Assembly: GCA_035771175.1 (NCBI GenBank)
Contig: CM069608.1
Span: 14,040,019-14,104,018, forward strand
Length of the DNA: 64,000 nucleotides
Source: Paratinospora sagittata
Lineage: Eukaryota; Streptophyta; Magnoliopsida; Ranunculales; Menispermaceae
Direction: 5' to 3'
The notes beneath the pieces were generated by a model. The model saw nothing but the letters and a program-made list of their open reading frames with translations, was not told the DNA's origin and searched no databases. Positions within the stretch are counted from its first letter, which is position 1; each line of letters begins with the position of its first letter. Positions 34,746-45,824 of the stretch are shown one piece after another. The translations under genes and the position numbers were made by a program.

Positions 34746-36975
34746 TCAATCTGTGCCACATATTGGCCACTTACGTCGTTTATTGCGCCGTAAGTGGTCT
34801 CTTGTAAACTGCTGCAAAGGCACCTGAACAACTTGCTCGACCGATGGTGCTGGATCATCGTCAACGGGCATAGCTGATATGTGGTCATCCTCACGATCAT
34901 CATGCGCCTCAATAGCCGTATCTGCTATAAATGCACGTCCTCGCCTTGGCATTCTTTGTCGTCTACCTATCCAATGTCCTTCTTCACCCAAGGTTGGATT
35001 GTCCTCGAATGAAGTAGCTGTCGGGTCGATATGAACATCTGGTATTGCATCACCAAAGGGGGATGGATCGTGACGCAATGGTGAGGTGTGAACATCTGTG
35101 AATGTATCAGCACGACCGGAAGGAGTGATGGGACTCTGATGATATGCTGAAGATTGTCCCTCTGTTGTGTCCCTCCTAATCATGTAATCAGCATGCACTG
35201 TTTGTAGCGTAGTCATTGATATCCTCTTAATGTCCCTCGCTACAATCATATCATTTACCTCACTGCGCAAATGCATTTGAGCCACGTTGCAAACCTAAAT
35301 AAATTAAATGTGTCAAACATTAGCAAAAATAACTACAACTTAGCTTAGTAATAAGTGAAAACGTGAATTGCATAATGTACTTTCTTACCAAGAAATCGAT
35401 TGTTGCACCGCTTTCAGTCATATACCTCCGAGTTATTGATTGAAACCAAACCATATATGGGTCATTGTACTCCATACGTGATGAATCATCATTTTCACCA
35501 ACTGCCAAGTTATCAACACGACGCTACCATTCATCAACATAATATCTGTGCTTTTCAATCCAATTATTGTCACATTGGCTTCTCATATCACACTTGTGAA
35601 GCTCAATACTTGTGTCGCATGGCTCCGGAATCGTTTGTCTCATGCCAAATTGACGTAGCACTCGATCTGGTCGATGTAACTCAACTATGGCGAAACAAAT
35701 GAGTGGAGAAACAGTGTGCCAAAGGTGTCGCCCATGCTTGCAATACTCTGGCAAGGCATCAATCAAATCATCAGTGTATGGAGTCCAACTGACCTGTACA
35801 TGGACCCCTAACGTCAAAATTGGAAAACATAGCAAAAATATAAGGAATACATTTATGTAAATTGTTTGGAATATTGTACCTCTTCAAAACCTTTAGTGTC
35901 CAACGTCTCTCTATATTTATTCAATACATGCGTTGAGACTTCTTTCTTTATTAAGGCGTGTCTCCACCTGCAAATAGTTAGGACAAATTAATAAATGCTA
36001 ACAGTAAATGTTGAAAAGGAAGATCAGTGTGGACTTAAGTAAAAAATTACTCATTTACCTATATGCCAATGGTGGTGGTGGCAACAGATGTGCATTTGGA
36101 CCGGCATGATCCTCGCGTTGAATGTTGCATCTTCGTGGAGCCAAAAATGGAAATCTATCCCATGCCCATAGTTGTATTAGTACCAGTGCTCCTAAAACAC
36201 CTCGTTTGTTATAATCAACCGCACGACACATTTGACGATATAACCATGCTAGCACTGCACTGCCCCACGCGTATGTACCGGCAACATTGAAGTCCGCAAG
36301 AAGAGGCAGAACACATAGGTGTACAAGGTTGTTTGACTGGTATGACAACAACCCACCTCCAATCAATTGCAAAATATATGCTCGTGCATACTGTTGTATT
36401 TCAATTTCTGTTGCTTCTTCGGGTAAGTTTGGAACTCTTTCTCCAAGGGTGACTAGACTCAATCGTCCCCCACGTTTTTCTTTTCCAACTGGAATGAACC
36501 CGAGCAACTCAGCACATAAATCTTCGTAAAGAAGGTTGGTCGATCCCGTCACTGGTAGACCATCGACACGCAAGCCCAATTGCACCTCCACATCTTTGAG
36601 TGTAATAGTCGCCTCTCCGCATGTAAGGTGGAAGGTATGGGTCTCTTGGCGTCAACGCTCAATGAAGGCCGTAATTAAGTGCCAGTCTAACTGAATGTAA
36701 CCAACACGTGCTACCCCATAAAAACCAGCTCGCTGCAAGTATGGAATAATTCGTGGGTCAAGCGGAAGTGTGCGATGGACCACGGCTTCTCTGCGAAGGC
36801 AATGCAACTCTGGCACTGGCTGAAAAAGTAAATTATTATATTGTCAATCAAAGATTTAATTCAAAAGCGATTAAATATCAAAATAATACGTAAGTACCTC
36901 TCCATCCCATATGGGACCAGATTGATGACGGGCCTGCAACGATAGTACTGATGGATCTAAAGGTCCTGGATCCAT
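34746..36975 (-). pseudogene. PMD (MAIN/MAIL1-like) gene inside the MULE, two nonsense codons
   Basis: Five exons join in frame: 36975-36898 (MDPGPLDPSVLSLQARHQSG), 36819-36059, 35967-35880, 35793-35389 and 35294-34746. All have GT-AG borders. The total is 627 codons including the final stop. The PMD core is recognisable: LDWHLITAFIER, then DVEVQLGLRVDGLPVTGS, the RAYILQLIGG stretch, YAWGSAVLAWLYRQMCRA, VSWTPYTDDLIDALPEYC and a basic C-terminal tail. Two in-frame stops fall at conserved positions: TGA at 36654-36652, where the family has Trp after ER, and TAG at 35526-35524, after YYVDEW. Both could arise by C-to-T change on one strand. PMD proteins of plants act in meristem maintenance and silencing; transposon copies have unknown roles. 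Confidence 0.88.
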
Positions 36976-37190
36976 CTAACTTAGATGAACTAACATTACA
37001 TTTAATTACCACATATTAGGATCAAACGTAGATAAAGAAATATTAAAATAAGATAAAAATGAGAGAATAATTATCAGACAATAGCTCGAACATGACAAAG
37101 TTTATCCCAAAGTGTCATATTACATTGCAAATGATACAGGAGAGTGAAAAAGTAGAAAACATGAAATATATGTGGGCAAACAATAGCTTA

Positions 37191-39949
37191 TGCAGCCCCA
37201 TCACGAAGGGTTGGACACTTCCGCCTGTTGTGGCCTTCTTATCCACATTGCCCACATCTAATCTTAGACGAGGGTTCCCTTATATCCATCTCATTTCTTA
37301 AGCGCGACGACCTAGGTCGACCAGATTTGCGAACATGACCAGAATCAGGTATCACCGTATACGGAATAATACATTGTGGCTAATAAGATTCGTGCGGAAT
37401 GGGATGGAACTGAGCTTCGTAACACTTAGAGTAATGCTGGAGAAGGTACCAATGATCAATGTATTGGTCACAATTGATCGAAGCATAACGGTACGCTGCT
37501 TGGACGTGTGAACAAGGAATCCCATAACATTGCCATTTGTCGCAGCTGCAGAAACGATCTTTTAGTCGCACGACCTGCTTGTTTCCCCCTTTGTTCATGC
37601 GGACATCTTGTATACCGGTAACAACCTCAAATGTCTGAAGCTGTCTATTGATCATTGTAACAATGTGGTTCCCTGCCTTTAGCCCCCAATTTTTCATTTT
37701 CTCAACCGCATACTTTGTAAAAACTTCTCCATTACTAATTGTTTCATCTATTTCTTGTCGTCTAACGATAAACCACCCAACACATCTATAAAACGTCAGC
37801 TGAACCAATGCTGTGACCGGATAAAATCGAGCCCCCTTCAATACTCCATTGAAACACTTTAAAGAAAAAAAAATAGGAAACAAATCATACGGTAATTGAC
37901 AATAAAAAAATAGCTCAGAGAATTCAAATAAGTAAATGCATAAACTAACCAGCGACATTCGTAGTCATCCAACCATACCGCACCCCACCATCGTAAGCCA
38001 TTGTCCACCTCTCTCTAGGAAGGGTCATGGGATTAAACCATCTTGTGCAACCCTCTTTCTGGTGCTCTAGTTCTTTCATTAGTGCCTCAAACTTACGTGG
38101 TTGGTGTTGTGACCCTGCTGCCTTCGCCAAATCTCTCAACTTCTCGTTACGGTACTTATCATTGAAATTACTACCCACATGCCTCAAACAGAACCTATGA
38201 TATGCCTCCGGCTCGGTCCAACCATTCTCTACTCTTTTAACTGCATTCAATATGCCAGGGTGACGATCACTGACAAGGCAAATGCCTTCTCTGTTAGTCA
38301 CGCTATAACGAAGCTTCCATAGAAACCATGCCCAGTTGTCAGTATTTTCTTGATGAACAATAGCAAATGCGAGAGGGAATATATGACTGGCTGCATCGAT
38401 TGCCGTGGCGATGAGCAACTTACTGCGGTATTTTCCATATAAGTGTGTCCCATCTATTTGTATGATAGGCCTACAATGCTTAAAACCCTCAATTGAGGGA
38501 CCAAAAGCCCAAAAAGAACGATGAAATGTGGCTATCCCATTGTTGTCAGGTTCGTAGTGATTTACAAATGCGTGCGAACCTGGATTACTAGCATTCAATG
38601 CATCCATCCATTTTGGGAGTAGGTTATACGATCCCTCCCAATCACCAAATATCTTTTCCATCACCTTTTTTTTTTGCACGCCATACTTTTCTGTAATGCA
38701 CATCGTATTTGTAATTATTTTTAATTACTTGATGTAGCGCGGACACAGAAGTTGAAGGATCTCGCTTTACAATATCAAAAATTTCGCGATATATTAGCTT
38801 TAAATCCAATTGTCTATGATCTTGTGACATTTGGGCATAAATACATGTGTGTGGAAATGGGCATTTTGTGATCTCAAACAATCCCGATTTCTTGCGTTTC
38901 GAAGCCCGTAGCCTCCACTGACAACCATCTTTCCATTTCTTACACCTAATTGACCAAAATTTCGGTTCTGAATCGACCACGACATATTCTTGTTGCTTAG
39001 CTATACAACATCGTTTTACTCTATGTTGCAAGTCTTCCTTTGAGGGAAATATGAGTCATTCGCAAAAATCTTGTGACTCGTTCCACCCCATCGATATGTT
39101 ATCATGATTGTCTGATAATGGGGTCATAGCTTCATGATTAAGTTCCATGAAATTCGGTGATGGAGCCTCAAAACTTGCCATGGTAGGTTGTGGTGTACCA
39201 CCCATACTATGCAACTCAGTGTCTTGTAACTCTGTTTCTTCAATGCTTACGCCATTGCCACCTTCTCGTAGTGGCGATGCATACATAGACCCATCATTTT
39301 CAATTACTCTGAAGAAAGTACCACGCATATCAACAAAATTATCCATCTCATGTTCATCATCCTCATCACTGTTTTCATCACTGTCTTCGTCGAGGTGGGC
39401 ATTGTCGTCGTCTTCAAAATTGAATTCATCATCAGACAAATGTACATTTGAAGGGCTGGCATCTTCAGAATCATTGGTCATGTGATCGATTGTAGCATCA
39501 ATAGGTGAAGCTGTGCTCGGACCAATGTGCTTCATTGATCTCCGTGCACTATGACCGCCAAAATTCATGTGGCTTCGGCGATGACCCGTTTGACGACCTT
39601 GGGTAGGATTTCCACCAACAACTTCTACATACACCTCCATATTAGTAGGAGGTTGGACCTCTTGCAACATGGAAAAAATATCCCTTAGCCCTTGCTCAGT
39701 GCTAATCGGAAGCACCGTATAATTGAAATCCTTTTCGCCAAAACACAAAGGATATCTATAGGTCATATTGATCGTTGCACACGTTGAAATCCTTAGTGCA
39801 CCTCAAATAACACCTTCAAATTCTTCAAGACCAATGCCTAATCGGACTCTTACAAGCTCGACTGGCAATTTATCGTATGATGCACCTCGTGAACCATGTA
39901 CTACAGAACCACCACTGTAGCATATTATAGAAACAAACCTATTTGTCAT
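37191..39949 (-). pseudogene. MuDR/MURA-type transposase of the large MULE, broken
   Basis: The start at 39949 (MTNRFVSIICYSGGSVVHGS) gives the usual N-terminal region. An acidic stretch follows (NFEDDDNAHLDEDSDENSDE). Next come the MuDR zinc domain (CKKWKDGCQWRLRASKRKKSG...CPFPHTC) and the transposase core, with the first Asp in QIDGTHLYGKYRSK, the second in LVSDRHPG, and CLRHVGSNF. A SWIM finger (CSCDKWQCYGIPCSHV) and a CX2CX4HX4C knuckle finish it. Damage: TGA at 39805-39803, TGA at 39058-39056, a frame change in a 10-T run (38666-38675), TAG at 37382-37380 and a TAA inside the knuckle. The third catalytic residue falls at an intron border (about 37948 to 37867) whose acceptor I could not fit cleanly. 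It would excise and insert the element if intact. Confidence 0.9.
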
Positions 39950-40189
39950 CTGGACATAATAAGCAAAATACAATCGTCATTCTTTCAAACAAAATAAGAA
40001 ATTCTGAAGCTTAAAATCTGATGCTTCCATATGTTCTATTTTACTGATAACACGCATTAGAGATGACTTATAGCCATTATATAACCATGTCAATCACATA
40101 AAGTTATGAATAGGAAGTATTTAACATCTCAGTTACATATTTATAGCCAGGTAAAAGTGGTATAGAAATTAAACATCTTTTTTTTTTTT

Positions 40190-40820
40190 GAGAAGAAATA
40201 ATTGGAATTGAAGAATCGCATGATGTGCATTTTCAGCATCCACCTAGTAATCATTTAGGATCACAGTTTCATAATGTTCCCACTCCAAGGTCCAAGGTTA
40301 TCAGATCTATACCTTCAAAAAATCTAGCTCCTTTGAGGCTTCCCTCTTCCTGAATCATCCTCATATGTTTGTAGAGGGATGCTGCAAGTTCTTCTCCTTA
40401 ACTTGCTAAAGTATATCTAGGATTTCTTTTATAGCTATTTTAAACAAGGGGGGCCTACGGTTGTCAAGTTGCTTCTATCAACAACTTTTGTTCCACTTCA
40501 TCACCTAATATGAAGTAGAGATCAAGTGTGACAATTTTCATAGCATAAAAATTGAAGAACTTGAACAAAGTTTCTCTAGTTTTCTTTTCATCTTATCCAA
40601 GATTATGTACCAAAAATGCTATGAATGTAGATGAAGGAGCCAACGGGACCTATAGAAAACATTGAGGCACTAAGACCTCAATCCAAAGCCAATCTTTCTC
40701 CTAGTAGTCACAAGCAACTCCAATCTCAAAACCTGCCATCCTCCATTCAATTGATGACTGTAACTGAAAGTTACAGCTTGGTCATAAGACCTTTAAGGCT
40801 CCAACCATCATTGACATTAT
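40190..40820 (+). other. Possible captured gene fragment inside the MULE
   Basis: Two + strand frames look more like plant exons than transposon code. Around 40200-40352 an open stretch without ATG contains SKVIRSIPSKNLAPLRLPSS. 40631-40822 (63 codons) starts MKEPTGPIENIEALRPQSK. I do not recognise the parent gene, and normal splice borders are not obvious. MULEs often carry host gene pieces, so this is a reasonable guess, not a demonstrated capture. The surrounding 39950-40190 and 40823-41690 are AT-rich with a T-run at 41100-41122 and no gene. Confidence 0.3.
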
Positions 40821-41698
40821 AGCCAACTCAACTAGTTAAGGGAAAAAATTAGAAAGAAAATCCATATACAAGCAAAGCATAGAACAAAAATGGTGAATTG
40901 GCGCAAAATGACAAAATGATAAAATGATAAAAAATAAATAAAAATCCACCTGGGGCATATCATGGTGTTACTGAATCATTTCTATAATACACACAAAATA
41001 TAGAATAAAATAAAATAAAAAATAGCGCGACAAAATAATCTATATAAATATGAGCCGCTACAACTGTGTTTATGGTATGCAACTTAACAATATGAAATAG
41101 TTTTTTTTTTTTTTTTTTTTTTCTGAGAAATCAGCTAAGCCATTATGTACAAAATGAGTAATTTGGGCAAGTGGATAATCAATGAAATGCCTACTGGATT
41201 GCTTCAACAACAAATTCACAGAAAAAAGAAAAAAGAAAAAAGAAAAAAAAAACAAAGATGACACTGGTGTTTGTTGCAAATGGGTACACCGCAAACAACC
41301 CAGTAATAATCTGAACATCTTTCAAAATAACTAATTAACAAATGGTTCAGGACATTCATCAAACATGTGCAATGCATGAAACCTAACATTGAAAAAAATG
41401 ATCCAAATATCATATAAATTATGAGAAATCTTGGTGGGTATGTTAGATTCTACGAAATTCACCCAAAATATCAAATGACTGTTGAAACTTTTATCAGTTT
41501 AGATGCAAATAAAAGAAAAAGAAAAAAAAAATTAGAATGAATGCGCGTCGAAGTTGGAGAAGAACCTGTTGTTATTGGAGAACGACCCCAATCGAGAGGA
41601 AGAGAGGGAACGGAAGAGAGTTCGAACCAAATGCTCCCGACTTCAGAGAGGAGTGGTGTGACGACTGTGGGAATGGGTGGGATATAAGTAGGTTTAAG

Positions 41699-42006
41699 TG
41701 AAGGGGATGCGTCTTTTGAAAAGACGCATTCCCTTCACTTAAAAAAAAAAAGATGAAGGGAATGCGTCTTTTGAAAAGACGCCTTCCCTTGCACTTAAAA
41801 AAAAAAATTGGTGAAGGGAAGGCGTCTTTTGAAAAGACGCCTTCCCTTCACTTAAATAAAACACGATAAAGGGAAGGCGTCTTTTCAGGAGTCTTTTGAA
41901 AAGACGCCTTCCCTTGCACTTTTAAAAAAAAATTTATGAAGGGAAGGCGTTTTTTGAAAAGACGCCTTCCCTTCACTTAAAAAAAATATATGAATGGAAA
42001 AGACGC
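41699..42006. repeat. Array of near-perfect hairpins inside the right end of the MULE
   Basis: Five copies, spaced about 57-65 bp apart, of a palindrome whose core is GCGTCTTTTGAAAAGACGC, extended by 'gaaggga' and its complement to about 37 bp. They start near 41702, 41755, 41813, 41871 and 41936. The fourth is interrupted by an extra partial copy. A-rich linkers separate them. One further copy lies in the left terminal repeat, and half a copy at 41997-42011. Confidence 0.92.
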
Positions 42007-42157
42007 ATTCCTTAAAATGTCACCTGGGCGCCGACGTGGAGCTTGTTTGGCGCGGTGACTATGCAATAAACAGTAAACTATGACAAATAGGTCATTATTT
42101 ATATTTCGATGACATTTGTAAATTTTTTATTTTCGAGGTAATCATGTCAAAACCCCT
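41993..42157 (-). repeat. Right terminal inverted repeat of the large MULE
   Basis: The reverse complement aligns with 33861-34035. The tip on the minus strand is aggggttttgacatgatt, followed outside by the target duplication AGCGGCACT at 42158-42166. Confidence 0.9.
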
Positions 42158-42355
42158 AGCGGCACTAACATAAAATAACTACCCGAGTGAATTCGCTTAT
42201 GGTTTGTTTCCCTACGTGTGTGTTTGGTGCGTGTGGCTTATCCATGACAATTTCCACGCTAACAACTATACCGCTGAAAGGCCCTGCTGCTCTCTCTTCC
42301 ACTCTTTTCACCCTCTTTATACTTTGAAGCTTTTTTTTATTATTTTTCTTGCAAG
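42158..42355 (+). promoter_or_regulatory. Upstream leader of the S1-domain gene, between MULE and start codon
   Basis: Only 198 bp separate the MULE end from the ATG. The stretch has pyrimidine-rich blocks ('tctctcttccactctttt' near 42290) typical of plant 5' leaders and a weak TATA-like 'tttatact' at 42317. I cannot place the transcription start. The MULE therefore either displaced the original promoter or supplies part of the present one. Confidence 0.4.
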
Positions 42356-45300
42356 ATGGACAGCTTCACTCTCACAACCTGCTGTAGCATCATCCATCAT
42401 CGATTCAATCTTCCTACAACAACAACAAGAAATGCCAACTCTTCTTTCTCTCCAAAACCCACTACCACTACTTTTCGTTGCTGTGCTTCCAAAGACCAAC
42501 AACCTCCCAATCTCGACCAATGGGACCAAATGGAGCTCAAATTCGGCCGTTTGCTTGGTGAAGATCCTAAATTAACCTTGGCCAAGGTAATCCTTTTTCC
42601 ATGAAACCTTTAATCCAATTTCTTTCACACCCAGTTTATGAAATTTGATTTAATTTAACTTAGGTTTTTGTTTTTTTTTTGTTTTTTGTTTTTTTTTAAT
42701 GATGGGTACCCGTTTATGATTTCATGTGTTTATCCTGCTGTAGTGTAACTATCTTATCGAATTGTTTATGTATGTTTAGATAATGGGTCGAAAATCAAAC
42801 CCGGAAGTATCATATCTAGAAATTGAGAAATCTTTTGGGAAGAAAAAGGGCGGTGAATCAGATGATGAGATTATTTACTTTTCGAAAGATGATGGGCAAT
42901 CTTCTTCTTCTTATGATTTATTGAATTTGGCACGCCCAGCTCCAAAGAAGGGTGCAAAGTCAATTGTTTCGGAAAAGAAGGAGAAGAAGAGGTCAGTGAA
43001 GACAAACAAGTCCAGTTCATCATCCTTGGCGGGGAATGTAACTGATGCTCATGCGAAATGTGGTAATATACCTAAAATCATCTTGAGAAAGCCTTCTTCT
43101 GCCTTTCCTGAAGATGATGTTGAAAAAGAGGAGAAAAGATCCAGGTTGAGAATTAAACCGAATTTGTTGTTAAAAATGAGCAAGGAAGGAAATAAGGAGC
43201 ATTTTAGTGACATCACATTGTTAAAGAAGCCTGAAGCGATGTTGCCCACTGTTGATTCTGATCAAGATAATATGAGTTCAAACACTGAATTGGTGCAGGA
43301 CAGTGAAGTGGAAGCATCTAGGAGTGTGGCCATGAATAATTTTGATGAACCAACGGAATTTAGCAATGATTTGTCTTCAAAAGTATCTGAGATGGAAGGG
43401 GAAGCCAAGATAGGTAATGAATTTAGTTGGATTTAACAATTTTCTTGTTTGGAGTTTCAAAAAGAAATTAATATTCCAGTTGAATTTTCAAGGATTGCAG
43501 CCATTTGAGCAGAGTGAAATGGGATCTAGTGGACAGGAAGCAGAAATAACTGAGCCTTTGTATTTAGCAAAATTGCAAGGAAAACCACAAAGGTGCTTTG
43601 AGTTGCCTCCTTCCGTCCTTTGTCCATTTTGAGCTTAGAATCTGCTGCCCCTTATTTAGATGATGTACTTGGTGCTTAAGAGGTAATTGTGTTGTAGGTT
43701 AGACCAGTGTTTGGGAGAAATATCTCGCCCTGGTAGACTGGAGGCAGTCGATGCAAGTAACAATAATGATATTGATGATTCTGAAGATGAGAATCTCATC
43801 TCAACAGAACCCCTACAGGTGAAAGTTCATTTTATTATAGATTCATTTCTGTGCTTTATATTTGATCTGCAAGTATTTGAAACCTTATCTTCTTCCACAA
43901 TCTTCCTGCGTTATTAATAAGCAAATGTCCTTAAATAATGTTTAGCAGTTTAGGTTTATCTCATTATGTAATGAATTTAACTAGTACTAGCACATGTGGA
44001 CTTTCTTAGGAACACGAAGACGCTGACTGGGCAAGGGCAGAGGAATTGGTTAGGACGGGAAACAGGGAAGAAGCGGAGTTGATCAGCTGCAGCACCAGAG
44101 GTTTCGTAGTATGTGCTCCTTTTCTGTTACTATCCCGGCTTAAGGTTAATTGTTGACTTTTGACCTTTAACATTTGTTTTCCATGCATCTTATTGGAGAT
44201 TTTTTTGGGTGTCTTTCCAGGCATCTTTTGGGTCTTTGATTGGATTCTTGCCATACCGAAATCTTGGTGCCAAGTGGAAGTTCTTAGCATTTGAATCATG
44301 GGTTAGAGAGAAAGGTTTGGATCCATCAGTGTACAAACAAAATTTAGGCGTTATTGATGGCTATGAGCTTCAAAAGAGACGTCCTTCGATGAATGAAAAT
44401 GTAAATCCTACAAAAGAGGAGGCAGAATTGTCAGCAGATACGAAATTGCAAGATCTTCTTACAATGTATGATCAAGAGAAGCTGAAATTCTTGTCGTCCT
44501 TTGTTGGCCAGGTTTGAATAACTTGATCTTATTTTAGAATTAATATTTTTGACTGGAAAGTCTCTCATTATTAACCTTTTTATTTATATTGCAGAGAGTA
44601 AAAGTGAATGTGGTATTAGCAGATAGAAATTCCAGAAGGCTAATGTTCTCTGGAAGGCCTAGAGAAAAAGAAGAATTGGTTGAGAAAAAGAGAAGTCTAA
44701 TGGTAAACAGAAGTATTCACGTTTTTGGAGTCTCACATGTTGATCTTTTTGGTCTAATTTGGCTTTTAAACTACTCTATTTATGATCAACTTTTTTATTT
44801 TCATAGAGGTCCTAGGCTTTCTTGTGCCAAATAAACTAGGTTTCAAGGTTTAGAAAAAAAAAAAAACCAGCAGAAGAATACTTGGGGTGATGGAGTTAAA
44901 AAAGAATGCGGAACTGATATCACCATCACCTATGTATATCATTCCCAATATGAGAAATTAGCATTTTTCAATCTAGACCATAAAATGGGGCAAAAAAGAT
45001 GATGAAAGAAATGTTTAATCAGAGCTTGATGTTATGAACTAAAGATTCTAATCTGGTATCACACCTTTTTGATCTTGTCAGAGGAAATGTCCATTAGTAC
45101 CCATGAAAATCTCAATCTACTCCAAGATCTACCAGCTCCATAATATGTCCATAAATTTGATTATTATATTATGTGATCAATGCTGTTACTTCTACACAAA
45201 GAAATGAGATTACTCTTTTTGGAATTGAAATCACTTTTTATCTTAAAATTTGCAATAGCTCAAAAGCTATATGGAGTCTATTGACAATCTTTACGTCCTC

Positions 45301-45790
45301 AACATGAACGTGTTTTAGTAGTATCCTTAATCTTTTAAGTATCTTATTATAATGCTGCTTGCTAGTTATTAACACTATAAAAGTATGTGGTTTTAACTTG
45401 TTAATACAGGCCAGGCTTAGTGTAGGGGATGTTGTGAAAGGTTGCGTCAAGAAAATAACATACTTTGGTGTATTTGTGGAGGTAAGTCAATTGTTATAAC
45501 CATTTCCGTTTCTGTTTATGCTGGTCTTTTATCAATATTTTTCATATTTTTTACTCAAAATATGTTGATTAAGGTTGAAGGAGTTCCTGCTTTGATTCAC
45601 CAATCAGAAGTGTCATGGGATGCTACTTTGGATCCCTTATCCTTCTTTAAAATTGGTCAGGTATTTAACTTACATCCTTTGATATCTGCTCTAAGTTCAT
45701 TTTTGTCAGATTTAGACATACGTGACTTATTCAATTAATGAAGAATGCACATTCGGTAAATGTAGGAGGGATGAATGCTAAAGTGGTGCT

Positions 45791-45824
<34 letters not shown>

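Larger units (their letters stand above)
33861..42157 (-). mobile_element. 8.3 kb MULE carrying MuDR-type transposase and a PMD gene
   Basis: A 9-bp duplication AGCGGCACT flanks it at 33852-33860 and 42158-42166. The terminal inverted repeats are about 165-175 bp and share 'ggggttttgacatgattacc' at the tips and 'cgcgccaaacaagc' further in. Both internal genes are on the minus strand: transposase at 39949-37191, then PMD at 36975-34746. Inside the left end is a 180-bp tandem repeat; inside the right end is an array of perfect hairpins. Only about 21 bp separate it from the neighbouring non-autonomous MULE, and its right end is 198 bp from the start codon of the S1-domain gene. Confidence 0.93.

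Noticed and set aside
41070..41413. Minus-strand frames rich in Phe and Ser
   Set aside because: These are translations of poly(A)/(T) and AAAAAG runs inside the MULE.
42204..42575. Plus-strand open frame of 123 codons over the start of the S1 gene
   Set aside because: It overlaps exon 1 in another frame and lacks domain-like content. The frame starting at 42356 continues through 14 exons.
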